A stretch of DNA of 64,000 bases from Methylibium sp. NZG (GCA_001263235.1 LGRD01000005.1:1-64000); one strand, 5' to 3'; positions 19,097-31,245 are shown, counted from the first letter of the stretch. Numbers and translations are program-made. The notes: generated from the sequence alone by a model not told the origin.

Positions 19097-19525
19097 TTAC
19101 TTCTTCAGGGCGTCGCGGATTTCACGCAGAAGCACCACATCCTCGGCGGGCGGGGCAGGCGGCGCTGCGGGAGCATCCTTCTTCAGCCGGTTGATCTGCT
19201 TGACCATGATGAAGATGATGAACGCCAGGATGATGAAGTTGATGGCCACCGTGATGAAGTTGCCGTAGGCGAACAACGGGACGCCAGCCTTGGACAGCGC
19301 CTCGTACGTCATCGGCCCCTTGTAGTCGGCGGGCGCGTTGGACAACATGACGAAGAAGTTGGAGAAGTCCAGCCCCCCGAAGATCTTGCCGACGACCGGC
19401 ATGATCAGGTCCTTCACGATCGAGTCGACGATCTTGCCGAATGCCGCGCCGATGATGACGCCGACCGCCAGGTCGACGACATTGCCCTTCATGGCAAATT
19501 CTTTGAACTCGCTTGTAAAACTCAT
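19097..19525 (-). CDS. mscL: Large-conductance mechanosensitive channel
   Basis: Osmotic-shock safety valve in the inner membrane. The 142 residues show the amphipathic N-terminus ([20 protein letters not shown]), TM1 with the pore glycines ([20 protein letters not shown]), a periplasmic loop, TM2 ([20 protein letters not shown]) and the C-terminal helix ([13 protein letters not shown]). A strong AGAGGAG site lies about 8 bp before the ATG at 19525, which decides the start. It is divergent from petA. Confidence 0.97.
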   Translation of the reverse strand: MSFTSEFKEFAMKGNVVDLAVGVIIGAAFGKIVDSIVKDLIMPVVGKIFGGLDFSNFFVMLSNAPADYKGPMTYEALSKAGVPLFAYGNFITVAINFIILAFIIFIMVKQINRLKKDAPAAPPAPPAEDVVLLREIRDALKK

Positions 19526-19668
19526 GGTGATGCTCCTCTTTTTCGATCGTGGAAAGATTGTCGGATGCCTTTTCCGGCGCCGCGGAGTATTGCGCAAGTC
19601 CTGGCGCCGTCAAGGCCGGCGTTGCGCCGGCACGATGAGCTTGTGCATTCGGTCTTTCGCGCGTCCGC

Positions 19669-19674
19669 TAGAAT
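19669..19674 (+). promoter_or_regulatory. Possible -10 box of petABC
   Basis: TAGAAT lies 42 bp upstream of the petA ATG in the mscL/petA divergent spacer, followed by a GAGGAAA ribosome-binding site at 19707-19713. The -35 side is not clear. Confidence 0.3.
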
Positions 19675-19716
19675 CTTGGGTTGACCCTGACTCGACGTGA
19701 AGTCCCGAGGAAACAC

Positions 19717-20316
19717 ATGAGTGACCGCCCAGCCGACAGCGCCAAACGCACCTGGATCATTGCCTCTGGATGCGCCGGGGCGGTAGGCGCCGGATTTGCG
19801 GCCGTGCCTTTCGTGAGCAGCTTCATGCCCTCCGAGCGCGCGCGCGCCGCCGGGGCCTCGGTGGAGGTCGACATCAGCGGCTTGAAAGCCGGCGAGAAAC
19901 TGACCGTCGAGTGGCGTGGCAAGCCGGTCTGGATCATCAAGCGCACGCCCGAGCAGGTGGCCGGCCTCCCGAAGATCGATCCGCAGTTGGCCGACCCCGC
20001 CTCCAAGCGCAACCCGGACGAACTGACACCCGAGTACGCTCGCAATGAGCACCGCTCCATCAAGCCCGAGATCATGGTCGCGGTTGGAATCTGCACCCAC
20101 CTGGGCTGCTCCCCGTCCGACAAGTTCACCCCCGGGCCACAGCCCTCCCTGCCCGACGACTGGGTCGGCGGCTTCTTGTGCGCCTGCCATGGCTCCACGT
20201 TCGACCTGGCCGGGCGCGTCTTCAAGAACAAGCCCGCGCCCGACAACCTCGAGGTGCCACCGCACATGTACGTTTCCGACACAGTCCTTCTGATCGGGTC
20301 GGACAAGAAAGCCTGA
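19717..20316 (+). CDS. petA: Ubiquinol-cytochrome c reductase, Rieske iron-sulfur subunit
   Basis: Electron-transfer subunit of the bc1 complex, 199 residues. One N-terminal membrane anchor (about 12-36), then the Rieske fold with cluster motifs CTHLGC (126-131) and CACHGS (155-160), which supply two Cys and two His ligands and a disulfide. The N-terminal RTW start of the anchor is the usual Tat-type Rieske leader without a clear RR pair. The GAGG site fixes the ATG at 19717. First gene of petABC. Confidence 0.96.
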   Translation: MSDRPADSAKRTWIIASGCAGAVGAGFAAVPFVSSFMPSERARAAGASVEVDISGLKAGEKLTVEWRGKPVWIIKRTPEQVAGLPKIDPQLADPASKRNPDELTPEYARNEHRSIKPEIMVAVGICTHLGCSPSDKFTPGPQPSLPDDWVGGFLCACHGSTFDLAGRVFKNKPAPDNLEVPPHMYVSDTVLLIGSDKKA

Positions 20317-20383
20317 CGAATACGGCCTGGAAAGCAAGGCCCGAGAATGCGCTGACTGCAACGGCACAACACGAGAACCGACC

Positions 20384-21784
20384 ATGGCAACAATGAAGGA
20401 AGCGCCGGCCGGCGCGCCCATGTCGCAAAAGCTGATGACGTGGGTGGACAACCGCTTCCCCGCGACGAAGCTCTTCAACGAGCACATGGCCGAGTACTAC
20501 GCGCCGAAGAACTTCAACTTCTGGTACATCTTCGGCTCGCTGTCGCTGCTGGTGCTGGTGCTGCAGATCGTCACCGGCATCTTCCTGACGATGCACTACA
20601 AGCCGGACGCGGCGCTCGCCTTCGGCTCGGTCGAGTACATCATGCGCGACGTGCCGTGGGGCTGGCTGGTGCGCTACATGCATTCCACCGGCGCGAGCGC
20701 GTTCTTCGTCGTCGTCTACCTGCACATGTTCCGAGGGCTCATCTACGGCAGCTACCGCAAGCCGCGCGAACTGGTGTGGATCTTCGGCTGTGCGATCTTT
20801 TTGTGCCTGATGGCAGAAGCCTTCATGGGCTACCTGCTGCCTTGGGGCCAGATGAGCTACTGGGGCGCGCAGGTGATCGTGAACCTGTTCGCCGCCGTGC
20901 CCCTGATCGGGCCGGACCTTGCGCTGCTGATCCGCGGCGACTTCGTCGTCGGCGACGCCACGCTGAATCGCTTCTTCGCCTTCCACGTCATCGCGGTGCC
21001 ACTGGTGCTGCTGGGGCTGGTGGCCGCGCACATCATCGCGTTGCACGAAGCGGGCTCCAACAACCCCGACGGCGTCGAGATCAAGGCCAAGACCGATGCG
21101 AAGGGCGTGCCTCTGGACGGCATCCCCTTCCACCCTTACTACACCGTGCATGACATCTTCGCCGTGGGCGTGTTCCTGTTCATCTTCAGCGCAGTGATCT
21201 TCTTTGCACCGGAGTTCGGCGGCTACTTCCTGGAGTTCAACAACTTCATCCCGGCCGACCCGCTGAAGACGCCGCTGCACATCGCGCCGGTCTGGTACTT
21301 CACGCCGTACTACTCGATGCTGCGGGCGATCACCAGCCAGATGATGTACGCGCTGATCGCCTGTGTGCTGGCCGGCGCGGTGCTCGGTGTGATGAAGGCG
21401 CAGATCAGCGGTATCTTCAAGGCCGTGATCGTCGGCGGCGCGGTCGCCCTGGTAGCGGCGATGCTGGCCATCGACGCCAAGTTCTGGGGTGTGGTGGTGA
21501 TGGGCCTGGCGGTGGTCATCCTCTTCTTCCTGCCCTGGCTCGACCACTCGCCGGTCAGGTCGATCCGCTACCGGCCCGGCTGGCACAAGTACCTCTATGC
21601 CATCTTTGTCATCAACTTCCTGATCCTGGGCTACCTGGGTGTGCAACCGCCGTCTCTGGCCGGCGAGCGCGTGTCTCAGGTGGGGACGTTGTTCTACTTC
21701 GGCTTCTTCTTGCTGATGCCGTGGTGGAGCCGCCTGGGCACGCCCAAGCCCGTTCCAGACCGCGTCGTCTTCGCTGCCCACTGA
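20384..21784 (+). CDS. petB: Cytochrome b of the bc1 complex
   Basis: Membrane core of ubiquinol-cytochrome c reductase, 466 residues with eight or nine helices. Haem-ligand His pairs lie in the second helix (RYMHSTGASAFFVVVYLHMF) and fourth helix (FFAFHVIAVPLVLLGLVAAH). The Qo loop reads APVWYFTPYYSMLRAI, with PVWY where many species have PEWY. A long C-terminal extension after the eighth helix (LAVVILFFLPWLDHSPVRSI) is typical of betaproteobacteria. The stop overlaps the petC start by one base. Confidence 0.97.
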   Translation: MATMKEAPAGAPMSQKLMTWVDNRFPATKLFNEHMAEYYAPKNFNFWYIFGSLSLLVLVLQIVTGIFLTMHYKPDAALAFGSVEYIMRDVPWGWLVRYMHSTGASAFFVVVYLHMFRGLIYGSYRKPRELVWIFGCAIFLCLMAEAFMGYLLPWGQMSYWGAQVIVNLFAAVPLIGPDLALLIRGDFVVGDATLNRFFAFHVIAVPLVLLGLVAAHIIALHEAGSNNPDGVEIKAKTDAKGVPLDGIPFHPYYTVHDIFAVGVFLFIFSAVIFFAPEFGGYFLEFNNFIPADPLKTPLHIAPVWYFTPYYSMLRAITSQMMYALIACVLAGAVLGVMKAQISGIFKAVIVGGAVALVAAMLAIDAKFWGVVVMGLAVVILFFLPWLDHSPVRSIRYRPGWHKYLYAIFVINFLILGYLGVQPPSLAGERVSQVGTLFYFGFFLLMPWWSRLGTPKPVPDRVVFAAH

Positions 21785-22578
21785 TGCGCGCACGGGCGAA
21801 CAAACACATGAAAAAGCTGATCGCATCCTTCCTGATCTCCTTCGGGCTCGTGACAGGTGCTGGCGCCGCGGGCGACGGCGTGGCATGGGACAAGTTCCCG
21901 ACTGAAAGAGCGACCGACATGGCCGCGCTGCAAAACGGCGCGCAGCTGTTCGTCAACTACTGCCTCAATTGCCACGCTGCGTCGTTCATGCGCTACAACC
22001 GCCTGCGCGACATCGGCGTGACCGAGGATCAGATCAAGAAGAACCTGATGTTCGCGACCGACAAGGTCGGCGACACGATGAAGATATCGCTCGACCCCAA
22101 GCAGGCCAAGGAATGGTTCGGCGGCGTGCCGCCTGACCTCACCCTGGTCGCGAGATCGCGAGCCAAGTTTGGTCAGGGCAGCGGCGCGGACTATCTGTAC
22201 ACCTTCTTGCGCACCTACTACCGCGACCCGAGCAAGCCGACAGGATGGAACAATCTGGCGTACCCGAATGTCGGCATGCCGCATGTGCTCTGGGAGCTTG
22301 AGGGTCAGCGTACCGCCAAGTTTGTCGACGAGAAAGATCCGAACGATCCCAAGGCGGTGATCCATCGCTTCGTCGGCTTCGAGCCGGTGTCGCCGGGCAA
22401 GTTGTCTGCGCTGGAGTACGACGAAGCCGTGGCCGACCTGGTCGCCTATTTGCAATGGATGGGTGAGCCCTCGCGCAGCAAGCGCTTGCAGGTCGGGGTT
22501 TGGGTGTTGATGTTCCTCGGCCTGTTCACCGTGCTGGCGTGGCGCCTCAATGCGGCATTCTGGAAGGACGTGAAGTAA
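21784..22578 (+). CDS. petC: Cytochrome c1 of the bc1 complex
   Basis: Haem-carrying subunit that passes electrons to soluble cytochrome c. It has a signal peptide (MKKLIASFLISFGLVTGAGA), the haem site CLNCH, the axial Met in YPNVGMPHVL, and one C-terminal anchor helix (VGVWVLMFLGLFTVLAWRL). The ATG at 21784 sits in a TGATG overlap with petB (264 residues); an in-frame ATG at 21808 gives a more typical signal peptide and is a real alternative. Confidence 0.95.
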   Translation: MRARANKHMKKLIASFLISFGLVTGAGAAGDGVAWDKFPTERATDMAALQNGAQLFVNYCLNCHAASFMRYNRLRDIGVTEDQIKKNLMFATDKVGDTMKISLDPKQAKEWFGGVPPDLTLVARSRAKFGQGSGADYLYTFLRTYYRDPSKPTGWNNLAYPNVGMPHVLWELEGQRTAKFVDEKDPNDPKAVIHRFVGFEPVSPGKLSALEYDEAVADLVAYLQWMGEPSRSKRLQVGVWVLMFLGLFTVLAWRLNAAFWKDVK

Positions 22579-22636
22579 GCCTCCTGCCAGCGCCGCGGCG
22601 GCTGCCGCGGACGTGGGTACCTTGCGCGCTGGCGTG

Positions 22637-22686
22637 ACCGGAGGCTGCACGATGGCCTCCGGTGGATCGTCCACCGCGTGTTTTTT
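22637..22686 (+). terminator. Terminator after petABC
   Basis: Two adjacent stems: ACCGGAGGC (22637-22645) with GCCTCCGGT (22655-22663), and GGTGGA (22661-22666) with TCCACC (22670-22675). Six T residues follow at 22681-22686. The second stem with the T run is a plausible intrinsic terminator; the two stems share three bases and so exclude each other. Confidence 0.55.
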
Positions 22687-22720
22687 GTCGAATGAAGAAC
22701 CCTAAGAAGGAGCCACCACC

Positions 22721-23332
22721 ATGATGGTGCTTTACTCCGGAACGACCTGCCCCTATTCGCACCGTTGCCGATTTGTCCTGTTCGAGAAGGGCATGGACTT
22801 CGAGATCCGCGACGTCGATCTGTTCGCCAAGCCCGAAGACATCGCGTTGATGAATCCGTACAACGAGGTGCCGATTCTGGTCGAGCGCGACCTCATCCTG
22901 TACGAGTCGCACATCATCAATGAGTACATCGACGAGCGCTTTCCGCACCCGCAGTTGATGCCTGGCGACCCGGTGGCGCGCGCGCGCGTGCGTCTGTTCT
23001 TGCTCAACTTCGAGAAGGAACTGTTTGCCCACGTCAACATTCTGGAATCGCGCGGCGTCAAGCCCACTGACAAGCAGATGGAGAAGGCGCGCTCCCAGAT
23101 TCGCGACCGGCTCACGCAGCTTGCGCCGATCTTCCTGAAGAACAAGTACATGCTGGGCGACGACTTCTCGATGCTCGACGTGGCCATTGCCCCGCTGCTT
23201 TGGCGGCTGGACTACTATGGCATCGACATGTCCAAGAATGCCGTGCCGCTGCTCAAGTACGCCGAGCGCATCTTCTCGCGCCCGGCCTATATCGAGGCAC
23301 TGACGCCTTCTGAGAAAGTGATGCGCAAGTAG
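22721..23332 (+). CDS. sspA: Stringent starvation protein A (glutathione transferase fold)
   Basis: RNA-polymerase-associated regulator active in stress and stationary phase. The 203 residues have the thioredoxin-like N-domain (YSGTTCPYSHRCRFVLFEKG, NPYNEVPILVERDLILYESH) and an all-helical C-domain (MLGDDFSMLDVAIAPLLWRL), as in SspA. An AAGGAG site lies 11 bp before the ATG. It follows petC after a terminator-like structure and precedes sspB by 14 bp, the standard betaproteobacterial order. Confidence 0.95.
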   Translation: MMVLYSGTTCPYSHRCRFVLFEKGMDFEIRDVDLFAKPEDIALMNPYNEVPILVERDLILYESHIINEYIDERFPHPQLMPGDPVARARVRLFLLNFEKELFAHVNILESRGVKPTDKQMEKARSQIRDRLTQLAPIFLKNKYMLGDDFSMLDVAIAPLLWRLDYYGIDMSKNAVPLLKYAERIFSRPAYIEALTPSEKVMRK

Positions 23333-23346
23333 GCCCGAGGTTCAAT

Positions 23347-23877
23347 ATGTCCGCGCCGCCCATTGCGCCTGCCGGCTCGGGAACGTCCACGCGGCCGTAC
23401 CTGATCCGTGCGCTGCACGACTGGTGCAGCGACAACGGCTTCACCCCATACATCGCGGTCTACGTCGATGCTCATGTGCAGGTGCCTGGTGAGTACGTGA
23501 AGAACAACGAGATCGTTCTGAACGTCGGCTTCGAGGCCACCACGGCCCTCAAGCTTGGCAACGAGGCGATCGAGTTCAAGGCGCGCTTTGGCGGCAAGTC
23601 GCGCGAGATCGTGGTCCCTGTAGATCACGTGATCGCGATCTACGCGCGGGAGAACGGGCAGGGCATGGCCTTCCCTTCGCCCTCGGGCGCGAACCCGGGC
23701 ACGGCGGCGCCTGGCGACACATCGACACCACCGCCCCGCGGCCCCCGGCTGGCGCTCACCGAACCGGCAGAGCCGGCGCAACAAGGCGGCCCGCGTGTCG
23801 ACCCAGGCGAGCCGCCCCCCGAGCCGCCGCCCGAACCGGCGCCGACGAAGCGCGCTGCGCTCAAGCGCATCAAGTAG
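23347..23877 (+). CDS. sspB: ClpXP protease specificity-enhancing factor SspB
   Basis: Adaptor that hands ssrA-tagged proteins to ClpXP. The 176 residues contain the SspB core (STRPYLIRALHDWCSDNGFT, EIVLNVGFEATTALKLGNEA, EFKARFGGKSREIVVPVDHV) and a Pro-rich disordered linker ending in a basic tail (KRAALKRIK), where the ClpX-binding XB segment normally lies. It sits directly after sspA and 12 bp before a tRNA gene. Confidence 0.95.
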   Translation: MSAPPIAPAGSGTSTRPYLIRALHDWCSDNGFTPYIAVYVDAHVQVPGEYVKNNEIVLNVGFEATTALKLGNEAIEFKARFGGKSREIVVPVDHVIAIYARENGQGMAFPSPSGANPGTAAPGDTSTPPPRGPRLALTEPAEPAQQGGPRVDPGEPPPEPPPEPAPTKRAALKRIK

Positions 23878-23889
23878 CATCGCGCCTGT

Positions 23890-23965
23890 GCCGGCTTAGC
23901 TCAGCTGGTAGAGCACCCGCCTTGTAAGCGGAAGGTCGTCCGTTCGATTCGGACAGCCGGCACCA
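23890..23965 (+). tRNA. tRNA-Thr (anticodon TGT)
   Basis: A 76-base cloverleaf with encoded CCA. The acceptor stem GCCGGCT pairs with AGCCGGC, the D arm is GCTC/GAGC, the anticodon loop CTTGTAA carries TGT at the anticodon (reads ACA, ACG by wobble), and the T arm is GTCCG-TTCGATT-CGGAC. The only tRNA gene seen in the window. Confidence 0.97.
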
Positions 23966-24013
23966 CCCGCTCGTGTCCCCGCCCGAGCCGCGCGCGCAAA
24001 ACCATTCGTTGCA

Positions 24014-24331
24014 CTAGCTGGGTTGAACCTTGACCCGGATTGCGCTAACCTGCCAGCCCCGCACTCGCAAGGCGTCTTCGAGTCGCGGTTGAAGTTGGCG
24101 CAGTTTGGCGGCCACCGAAGCATTGGCGGCGAGCAGCGTCCAGCCCAGCTCATCCACGGGCCCTGGCCGCAGGTGCGGGGCCAGGGCTGCGGGCAACAGA
24201 GGGTGGATGGCGTCGAAGCGGGCAGCTGAGTCCCGCATCAGTTGCTGCAATCGGGCCAGTGGTGCACTTCGGTGCAGCGCCTCGTCGATGGGCAGCGCGT
24301 TCGGCGTCACCGGAGGCGGTCTTGAGTTCAC
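24014..24331 (-). CDS. DciA-like protein (DUF721)
   Basis: Small basic protein with the DUF721 layout (LARLQQLMRDSAARFDAIHP, GWTLLAANASVAAKLRQLQP, LRVRGWQVSAIRVKVQ). DUF721/DciA proteins help load the replicative helicase in bacteria lacking DnaC. The position between tRNA/sspB and M23-secA matches Burkholderiales. The start is uncertain: GTG at 24331 avoids overlapping the divergent M23 gene, while an ATG at 24358 overlaps its first codons. Neither has a good ribosome-binding site. Confidence 0.72.
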   Translation of the reverse strand: MNSRPPPVTPNALPIDEALHRSAPLARLQQLMRDSAARFDAIHPLLPAALAPHLRPGPVDELGWTLLAANASVAAKLRQLQPRLEDALRVRGWQVSAIRVKVQPS

Positions 24332-24347
24332 CCGTGGGAGTTTACCG

Positions 24348-25442
24348 ATGCAGATCATGATCACCAACGGCAGGTTGGCCCGCACACGCGTGATGCAACT
24401 GAGTCGAACGCAGTTGGTGCTGGCATTCGTGACCCTTCTGGTGGTGCTTACCTTGTTGTCGGGCACGGTCTATCACTTCGTTTTCCTCAAGGCCGCACGT
24501 GAGGGCTGGCCCGTCGTGAGCCAGATCGTCCGCCTGGTGGTGCGCGACGAGTTTGCGCAGCGCGACCGTTTCATGCGCGAGAACCTCGATGCCATGGCGC
24601 AAAAGGTCGGCGAGATGCAGGCCAAGCTGGTCAAGCTGGAGGCGGTGGGCGAGCGCGTGGCCGGCGCCATTGGCGTCAAGCCCGAAGAGTTGCGGCAAAT
24701 GCTCAAGGTGTCTCCGGTGGACGCCACGGGTGCCGCCCCACGCGCGACATCCGCCGTGAACACGGGTGCGCCCATCGGGGCCGCGCCCAGAAGCCCTGCA
24801 ACCCCGACGTCGGCGGTAACCGCGGTCCCGTCCTCATTGCCAGGGGGGGCGTCGGGCGGCCCGTTCGTGCCGGCGCAATCGGCTTCGCTGGACCAACTCA
24901 AGAGCATCGTCGGCGCGCTCGACCTGGAGGCAGACCAGCGCACCGATCTGTTCACGCTGTTCGAGGCGCGGCTGTTCGAGAGCCGGATGCAGTCATTGAT
25001 GGTGCCGACGAGCAGGCCGGTGGACGTGGCGGTCGGCTCCGGTTTCGGCTTCCGCACCGACCCTTTTACGGGGCAGGCCGCATTGCACACCGGGTTGGAC
25101 TTCCCCGCCGATGTCGGCACGCCCGTGATGGCTGCAGCGGGTGGCGTGGTGCAGCTGAGCGAGTTTCAATCTCAATACGGCAACGTGGTGGAAATCGACC
25201 ACGGCAAGGGCCTCGTCACCCGTTACGCCCACAACTCCAAAGTGCTGGTCAAGACGGGTGACATCGTCAAGCGCTCGCAGGTCATCGCCGAGGTCGGCAC
25301 CACCGGCCGATCTACCGGGCCGCACCTGCACTTCGAGGTGCGCGTGGAGGGCGTGGCGCAAGACCCGGCCAAGTTCCTCGCGGCGGGTGATTCTGCGCTT
25401 GCCGACAACGCCGCGACCAAGGCGCGCGCGCCAAAGCGCTGA
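24348..25442 (+). CDS. M23-family metallopeptidase, membrane-anchored
   Basis: Peptidoglycan-directed endopeptidase or LytM-type regulator of cell separation, 364 residues. One transmembrane helix (about 23-45), a coiled-coil-like stretch (RDRFMRENLDAMAQKVGEMQ), a Pro/Ala/Ser linker, then the M23 domain with zinc motifs HTGLD (about 249-253) and HLHFEV (about 326-331). All expected metal residues are present, so it is probably active rather than an EnvC-like degenerate form. It lies upstream of secA with 216 bp between. Confidence 0.9.
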   Translation: MQIMITNGRLARTRVMQLSRTQLVLAFVTLLVVLTLLSGTVYHFVFLKAAREGWPVVSQIVRLVVRDEFAQRDRFMRENLDAMAQKVGEMQAKLVKLEAVGERVAGAIGVKPEELRQMLKVSPVDATGAAPRATSAVNTGAPIGAAPRSPATPTSAVTAVPSSLPGGASGGPFVPAQSASLDQLKSIVGALDLEADQRTDLFTLFEARLFESRMQSLMVPTSRPVDVAVGSGFGFRTDPFTGQAALHTGLDFPADVGTPVMAAAGGVVQLSEFQSQYGNVVEIDHGKGLVTRYAHNSKVLVKTGDIVKRSQVIAEVGTTGRSTGPHLHFEVRVEGVAQDPAKFLAAGDSALADNAATKARAPKR

Positions 25443-25658
25443 CGCCCGCTCGCCGTGGCGCCGCCTCCGGCGGCTGCCCGAGACGGCCCGCCCCCGGGTG
25501 GTAAAGTCCAAGGCTTTTGGTCGGGCGCTGAGGCCTTGCTTTCGTTGCGTCCGCCCACAACTCCATGGATCGGCAGAGGCTGTGGCGTCGCTGGTCCTGA
25601 TGAGGTCAAGCGCAGGCGCCCGACCCTCGCCGATCCCCCAACCAGACGTTGAAGCCGC

Positions 25659-28409
<2,751 letters not shown>

Positions 28410-28485
28410 CTCGGAGAAGTTCCGCACGGAAGTGAAGCGCAGGCGCTGAGCTGCGCCGTTCACCCGCGCTATGCTGGGCTCCCCC

Positions 28486-30264
28486 ATGAGCCCAGCATCC
28501 ACGCCCGATGCCGCCGTGCGCCGCGAGCTGCTGCGCCTGGCATTGCGAAACTCCTCTCGCAGCATCCCGCTGCAGATGCTCGCGGTGGGCATCGTCGTGG
28601 CGCTGTCCGAGTGGGCGAGCGTTCGCGACGTCGGTGTGATCGCTGCCGCGCTGGGCTTGGTAGTGGCCGGCTGGCGGTTCTCGGTCTCGCGGCGTTACGC
28701 ACAGACCGCCGCTTTGAGCGAAGCACAGATCGCGCGTGCCACCGTCGAGCTCGAAGGCAACTCCGCGCTGGCCGGCCTGCTGTGGGCCGTGTGTGCCGTC
28801 GGCATCTACCCATTGCTCACGGGCACGCTGGCCACGACGTTCATCGTCATCGCCATCGGCTCCGTGGCCACGGCGGCGTTGTTCATGTCGCTCGTCGGTC
28901 GGGCGTTTCTTTGGCTCGTGTCGCTGAGCCTGGGGTCTCTGGTCGCCGTCAGCCTGTTGGTGGAGTCGGTTCAGTCGTATCCGGTCGCTGCGTTGGTCGG
29001 GTTGCTCGGCTTCACGATGCTCCGTGCTTCGCGCGAGATCAGCGAGACGACGCGCCTGGCGATCCGGCACAGCCTGGAGGTCGATCAGGTCAACGCCTCG
29101 CTCTCGCAGGCCAAGGAAGCGGCCGAGGCCGCCAACGTGGCGAAGTCGCAGTTCCTGGCCACGATGAGCCATGAGATTCGCACGCCCATGAACGGCGTGC
29201 TCGGCTCGCTCGACCTGCTCCGCCACTCCAGGCTCGACTCCAGCCAGCGCAAGCTGGTTCGAACCGCCGCGTCGTCTGGCTTTGCCTTGATGAGCATCCT
29301 CAACGACGTGCTCGATCACTCCAAGATCGAAGCCGGCAAGCTCCAGCTCACGAGCGCGCCGATGTCGCCGCACGCCGTGGCCGCCGCGGTGGTGGCGCTG
29401 TTCCGCGCCAATGCCGAGAAGAAGGGCATCACCCTAGACCTCGACATCGACCCCGATGCAGCAGAGTGGGTGCTGGGGGACGCGCAGCGGCTCAAGCAGG
29501 TTCTGCTGAATCTGGTGGGCAACGCCGTCAAGTTCACCGAGCGCGGCGGCGTGACCCTGCACCTCGGCGCGCAGCCGGCGCCTGCTTCAAAAGCCGGGCT
29601 CATCTTTGAAGTGGTCGACACCGGCGTGGGCATGAGCGCGCAAGAACTGGAGAGCCTGTTCCAGCCCTTCCACCAACTCGAGACCGAGCGCAACCAGCGG
29701 CCCGGTGGCACCGGGCTGGGTCTGGCGATCAGTCAGCGCATCGCCGAAGCCATGGGCAGCAGGATCGTTGTCGAGAGTGCGCCGGGCCGCGGGTCCTGCT
29801 TCCAGTTCGCATTGGAGCTTGAACTGGACCCGACCGAGGCGCACGCAGCGAGCGTCGACTCGGGTCTGGTCGGGCTGGACGAGCCGGCGCTGCCTCAAAG
29901 CACGGTGCTGGTGGTCGAGGACAACGAGGTCAACCTCATGATCGCGCGCGAAATGCTGATCTCGTTGGGCATGGAGGTGATCGAAGCGACCGATGGCGCG
30001 CAAGCGCTCAAGGTGCTGGCGGAGAAGTCGGTCGACGTGGTGCTGATGGACTGTCACATGCCCGTGCTCGACGGCTACGCCACGACGCACGAACTGCGCC
30101 GGCGGGAACGCCAGCAGAAGCGCTCGCGCACGCCCATCCTGGCGTTGACGGCCGACGCGTTCAGCGACGACATTGCCCGCGTGCGCGACGCCGGCATGGA
30201 CGGGCACCTCGCCAAGCCGTACACACGGGACCAGTTGCAGAAGCTCCTCAGCCACTGGCTCTGA
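28486..30264 (+). CDS. Membrane-bound hybrid sensor histidine kinase (RpfC-like layout)
   Basis: Two-component sensor of 592 residues. Six hydrophobic segments in the first 190 residues form a membrane input module with no large periplasmic domain. Then come HisKA ([15 protein letters not shown], His near residue 229), HATPase (N box [17 protein letters not shown] boxes DTGVGMS and GGTGLGLAI) and a receiver with phospho-Asp near 522 ([12 protein letters not shown]) and the Lys in AKPYT. There is no C-terminal Hpt. It faces the RpfF-like gene 36 bp away, as rpfC faces rpfF in Xanthomonas, so a DSF-type lipid signal is a plausible ligand (inference). An upstream ATG (28471) adds 5 residues. Confidence 0.85.
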   Translation: MSPASTPDAAVRRELLRLALRNSSRSIPLQMLAVGIVVALSEWASVRDVGVIAAALGLVVAGWRFSVSRRYAQTAALSEAQIARATVELEGNSALAGLLWAVCAVGIYPLLTGTLATTFIVIAIGSVATAALFMSLVGRAFLWLVSLSLGSLVAVSLLVESVQSYPVAALVGLLGFTMLRASREISETTRLAIRHSLEVDQVNASLSQAKEAAEAANVAKSQFLATMSHEIRTPMNGVLGSLDLLRHSRLDSSQRKLVRTAASSGFALMSILNDVLDHSKIEAGKLQLTSAPMSPHAVAAAVVALFRANAEKKGITLDLDIDPDAAEWVLGDAQRLKQVLLNLVGNAVKFTERGGVTLHLGAQPAPASKAGLIFEVVDTGVGMSAQELESLFQPFHQLETERNQRPGGTGLGLAISQRIAEAMGSRIVVESAPGRGSCFQFALELELDPTEAHAASVDSGLVGLDEPALPQSTVLVVEDNEVNLMIAREMLISLGMEVIEATDGAQALKVLAEKSVDVVLMDCHMPVLDGYATTHELRRRERQQKRSRTPILALTADAFSDDIARVRDAGMDGHLAKPYTRDQLQKLLSHWL

Positions 30265-30282
30265 GCGCCGTGGCCCGGCGCT
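30264..30282. terminator. Hairpin between convergent kinase and rpfF-like genes
   Basis: AGCGCCG (30264-30270) and CGGCGCT (30276-30282) form a 7-bp stem with loop TGGCC in the 36-bp gap. No T-tract on either strand. A weak two-way terminator is possible. Confidence 0.35.
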
Positions 30283-30300
30283 GCGGCGCACAACGAAGGC

Positions 30301-31245
30301 TCAGGTCAGCGTGGCCCACTCGCTGACCCCGGTGCGCTCCACGCCCCAGGCGGTGTCCAGCTCCATTCGCTTGATCTCTTCCACCGCCCCTTCGTCGGCG
30401 CCGCCCACCTTGCGCACCTGGGCGCGCGCCAGGCGCTCCATCAGGCGCAGATCGCGGTTGGTCAGCGACATCGCCGTCACCGCCCAGTGGTCGACGATGG
30501 TCTGGAGCGATTCGTAGGTGATGGGCGCAGCGATGCGTCGGGCCTGCAGTGCAGCGAGGCTGCCTCGGAAACGCGGCTCGAGTGTGCGCATGATGTGCTC
30601 GACCGCCTGCTCGCCCGCGCCGTCGTCGACCACGTGCTCGATCAACCCCCGTCGATGCAACTGGTCGGCCGTGTAGATCTGGCCCGATAGGATCATGTCG
30701 TTGGCCACCGAGTAGCCGGCCTTGCGGATGGTCAGGTTCCAGCCGCCCATGCCCGGGAAGAGGTTGAACAGCACTTCCGGATAACCGGCCTGCGCGCTGC
30801 GTTCGAAGACAACCGTGTGGTGCAGCAAAGCCGACTCGAGCCCGCCGCCCAAGGTGTCGCCCTGCACCAGCGCGATGGTGTGCACACCCAGGTGGGCGGC
30901 GTTCTCCCACCACCAGACCAGGTCGATGCATCGGCGCGCATACAAGCGCAGCGACTCCAGATCGCGCGCCCGCACCAGCAGCACGAACAGCGACAGATCG
31001 CCGCCGAAGTTGAACACGCCAGGCACGTCAGAGGCGTACACGAAGTGCCGCACCAGCCCGGGGTTGGCGCTGATGTCGTTGAAGACCTGCTGCAACTCGC
31101 CCAGCGCGGCCAGGCTGTAGCACTGGATCGGCTTGACGTTGACCCGCAGCGTCAGCGCCGAGAACTCCGGGTTCCATTGCAGGCGCACATATTTGTACGG
31201 GCGGTGCAGGGCGCTGGGAAGCGTGGTGCCGATGATGTTGTTCAT
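30301..31245 (-). CDS. rpfF: RpfF-type crotonase, putative DSF-family signal synthase
   Basis: Member of the enoyl-CoA hydratase/crotonase superfamily, 314 residues, most like RpfF, which makes diffusible signal factors (cis-2-unsaturated fatty acids) from acyl-ACP by dehydration plus thioesterase activity. Shared blocks: FNFGGDLSLFVLL, HTIALVQGDTLGGGLESAL, YPEVLFNLFPGMG and the C-terminal LMERLARAQ. The two catalytic glutamates fit E137 and E157, 20 residues apart as in Xanthomonas RpfF (E141, E161). The N-terminus differs from Xanthomonas. Its ATG overlaps the stop of the upstream diiron-type gene (ATGA). It could also act on another acyl thioester; no acyl-ACP gene is adjacent. Confidence 0.8.
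   Translation of the reverse strand: MNNIIGTTLPSALHRPYKYVRLQWNPEFSALTLRVNVKPIQCYSLAALGELQQVFNDISANPGLVRHFVYASDVPGVFNFGGDLSLFVLLVRARDLESLRLYARRCIDLVWWWENAAHLGVHTIALVQGDTLGGGLESALLHHTVVFERSAQAGYPEVLFNLFPGMGGWNLTIRKAGYSVANDMILSGQIYTADQLHRRGLIEHVVDDGAGEQAVEHIMRTLEPRFRGSLAALQARRIAAPITYESLQTIVDHWAVTAMSLTNRDLRLMERLARAQVRKVGGADEGAVEEIKRMELDTAWGVERTGVSEWATLT

Noticed and set aside
23966-24013. Integrated element at the 3' end of tRNA-Thr
   Set aside because: No integrase and no repeated tRNA 3' end downstream; the neighbours are the usual chromosomal genes.
25443-25658. SecM-like arrest peptide before secA
   Set aside because: No signal-peptide-plus-arrest motif frame is visible in the 216-bp spacer.
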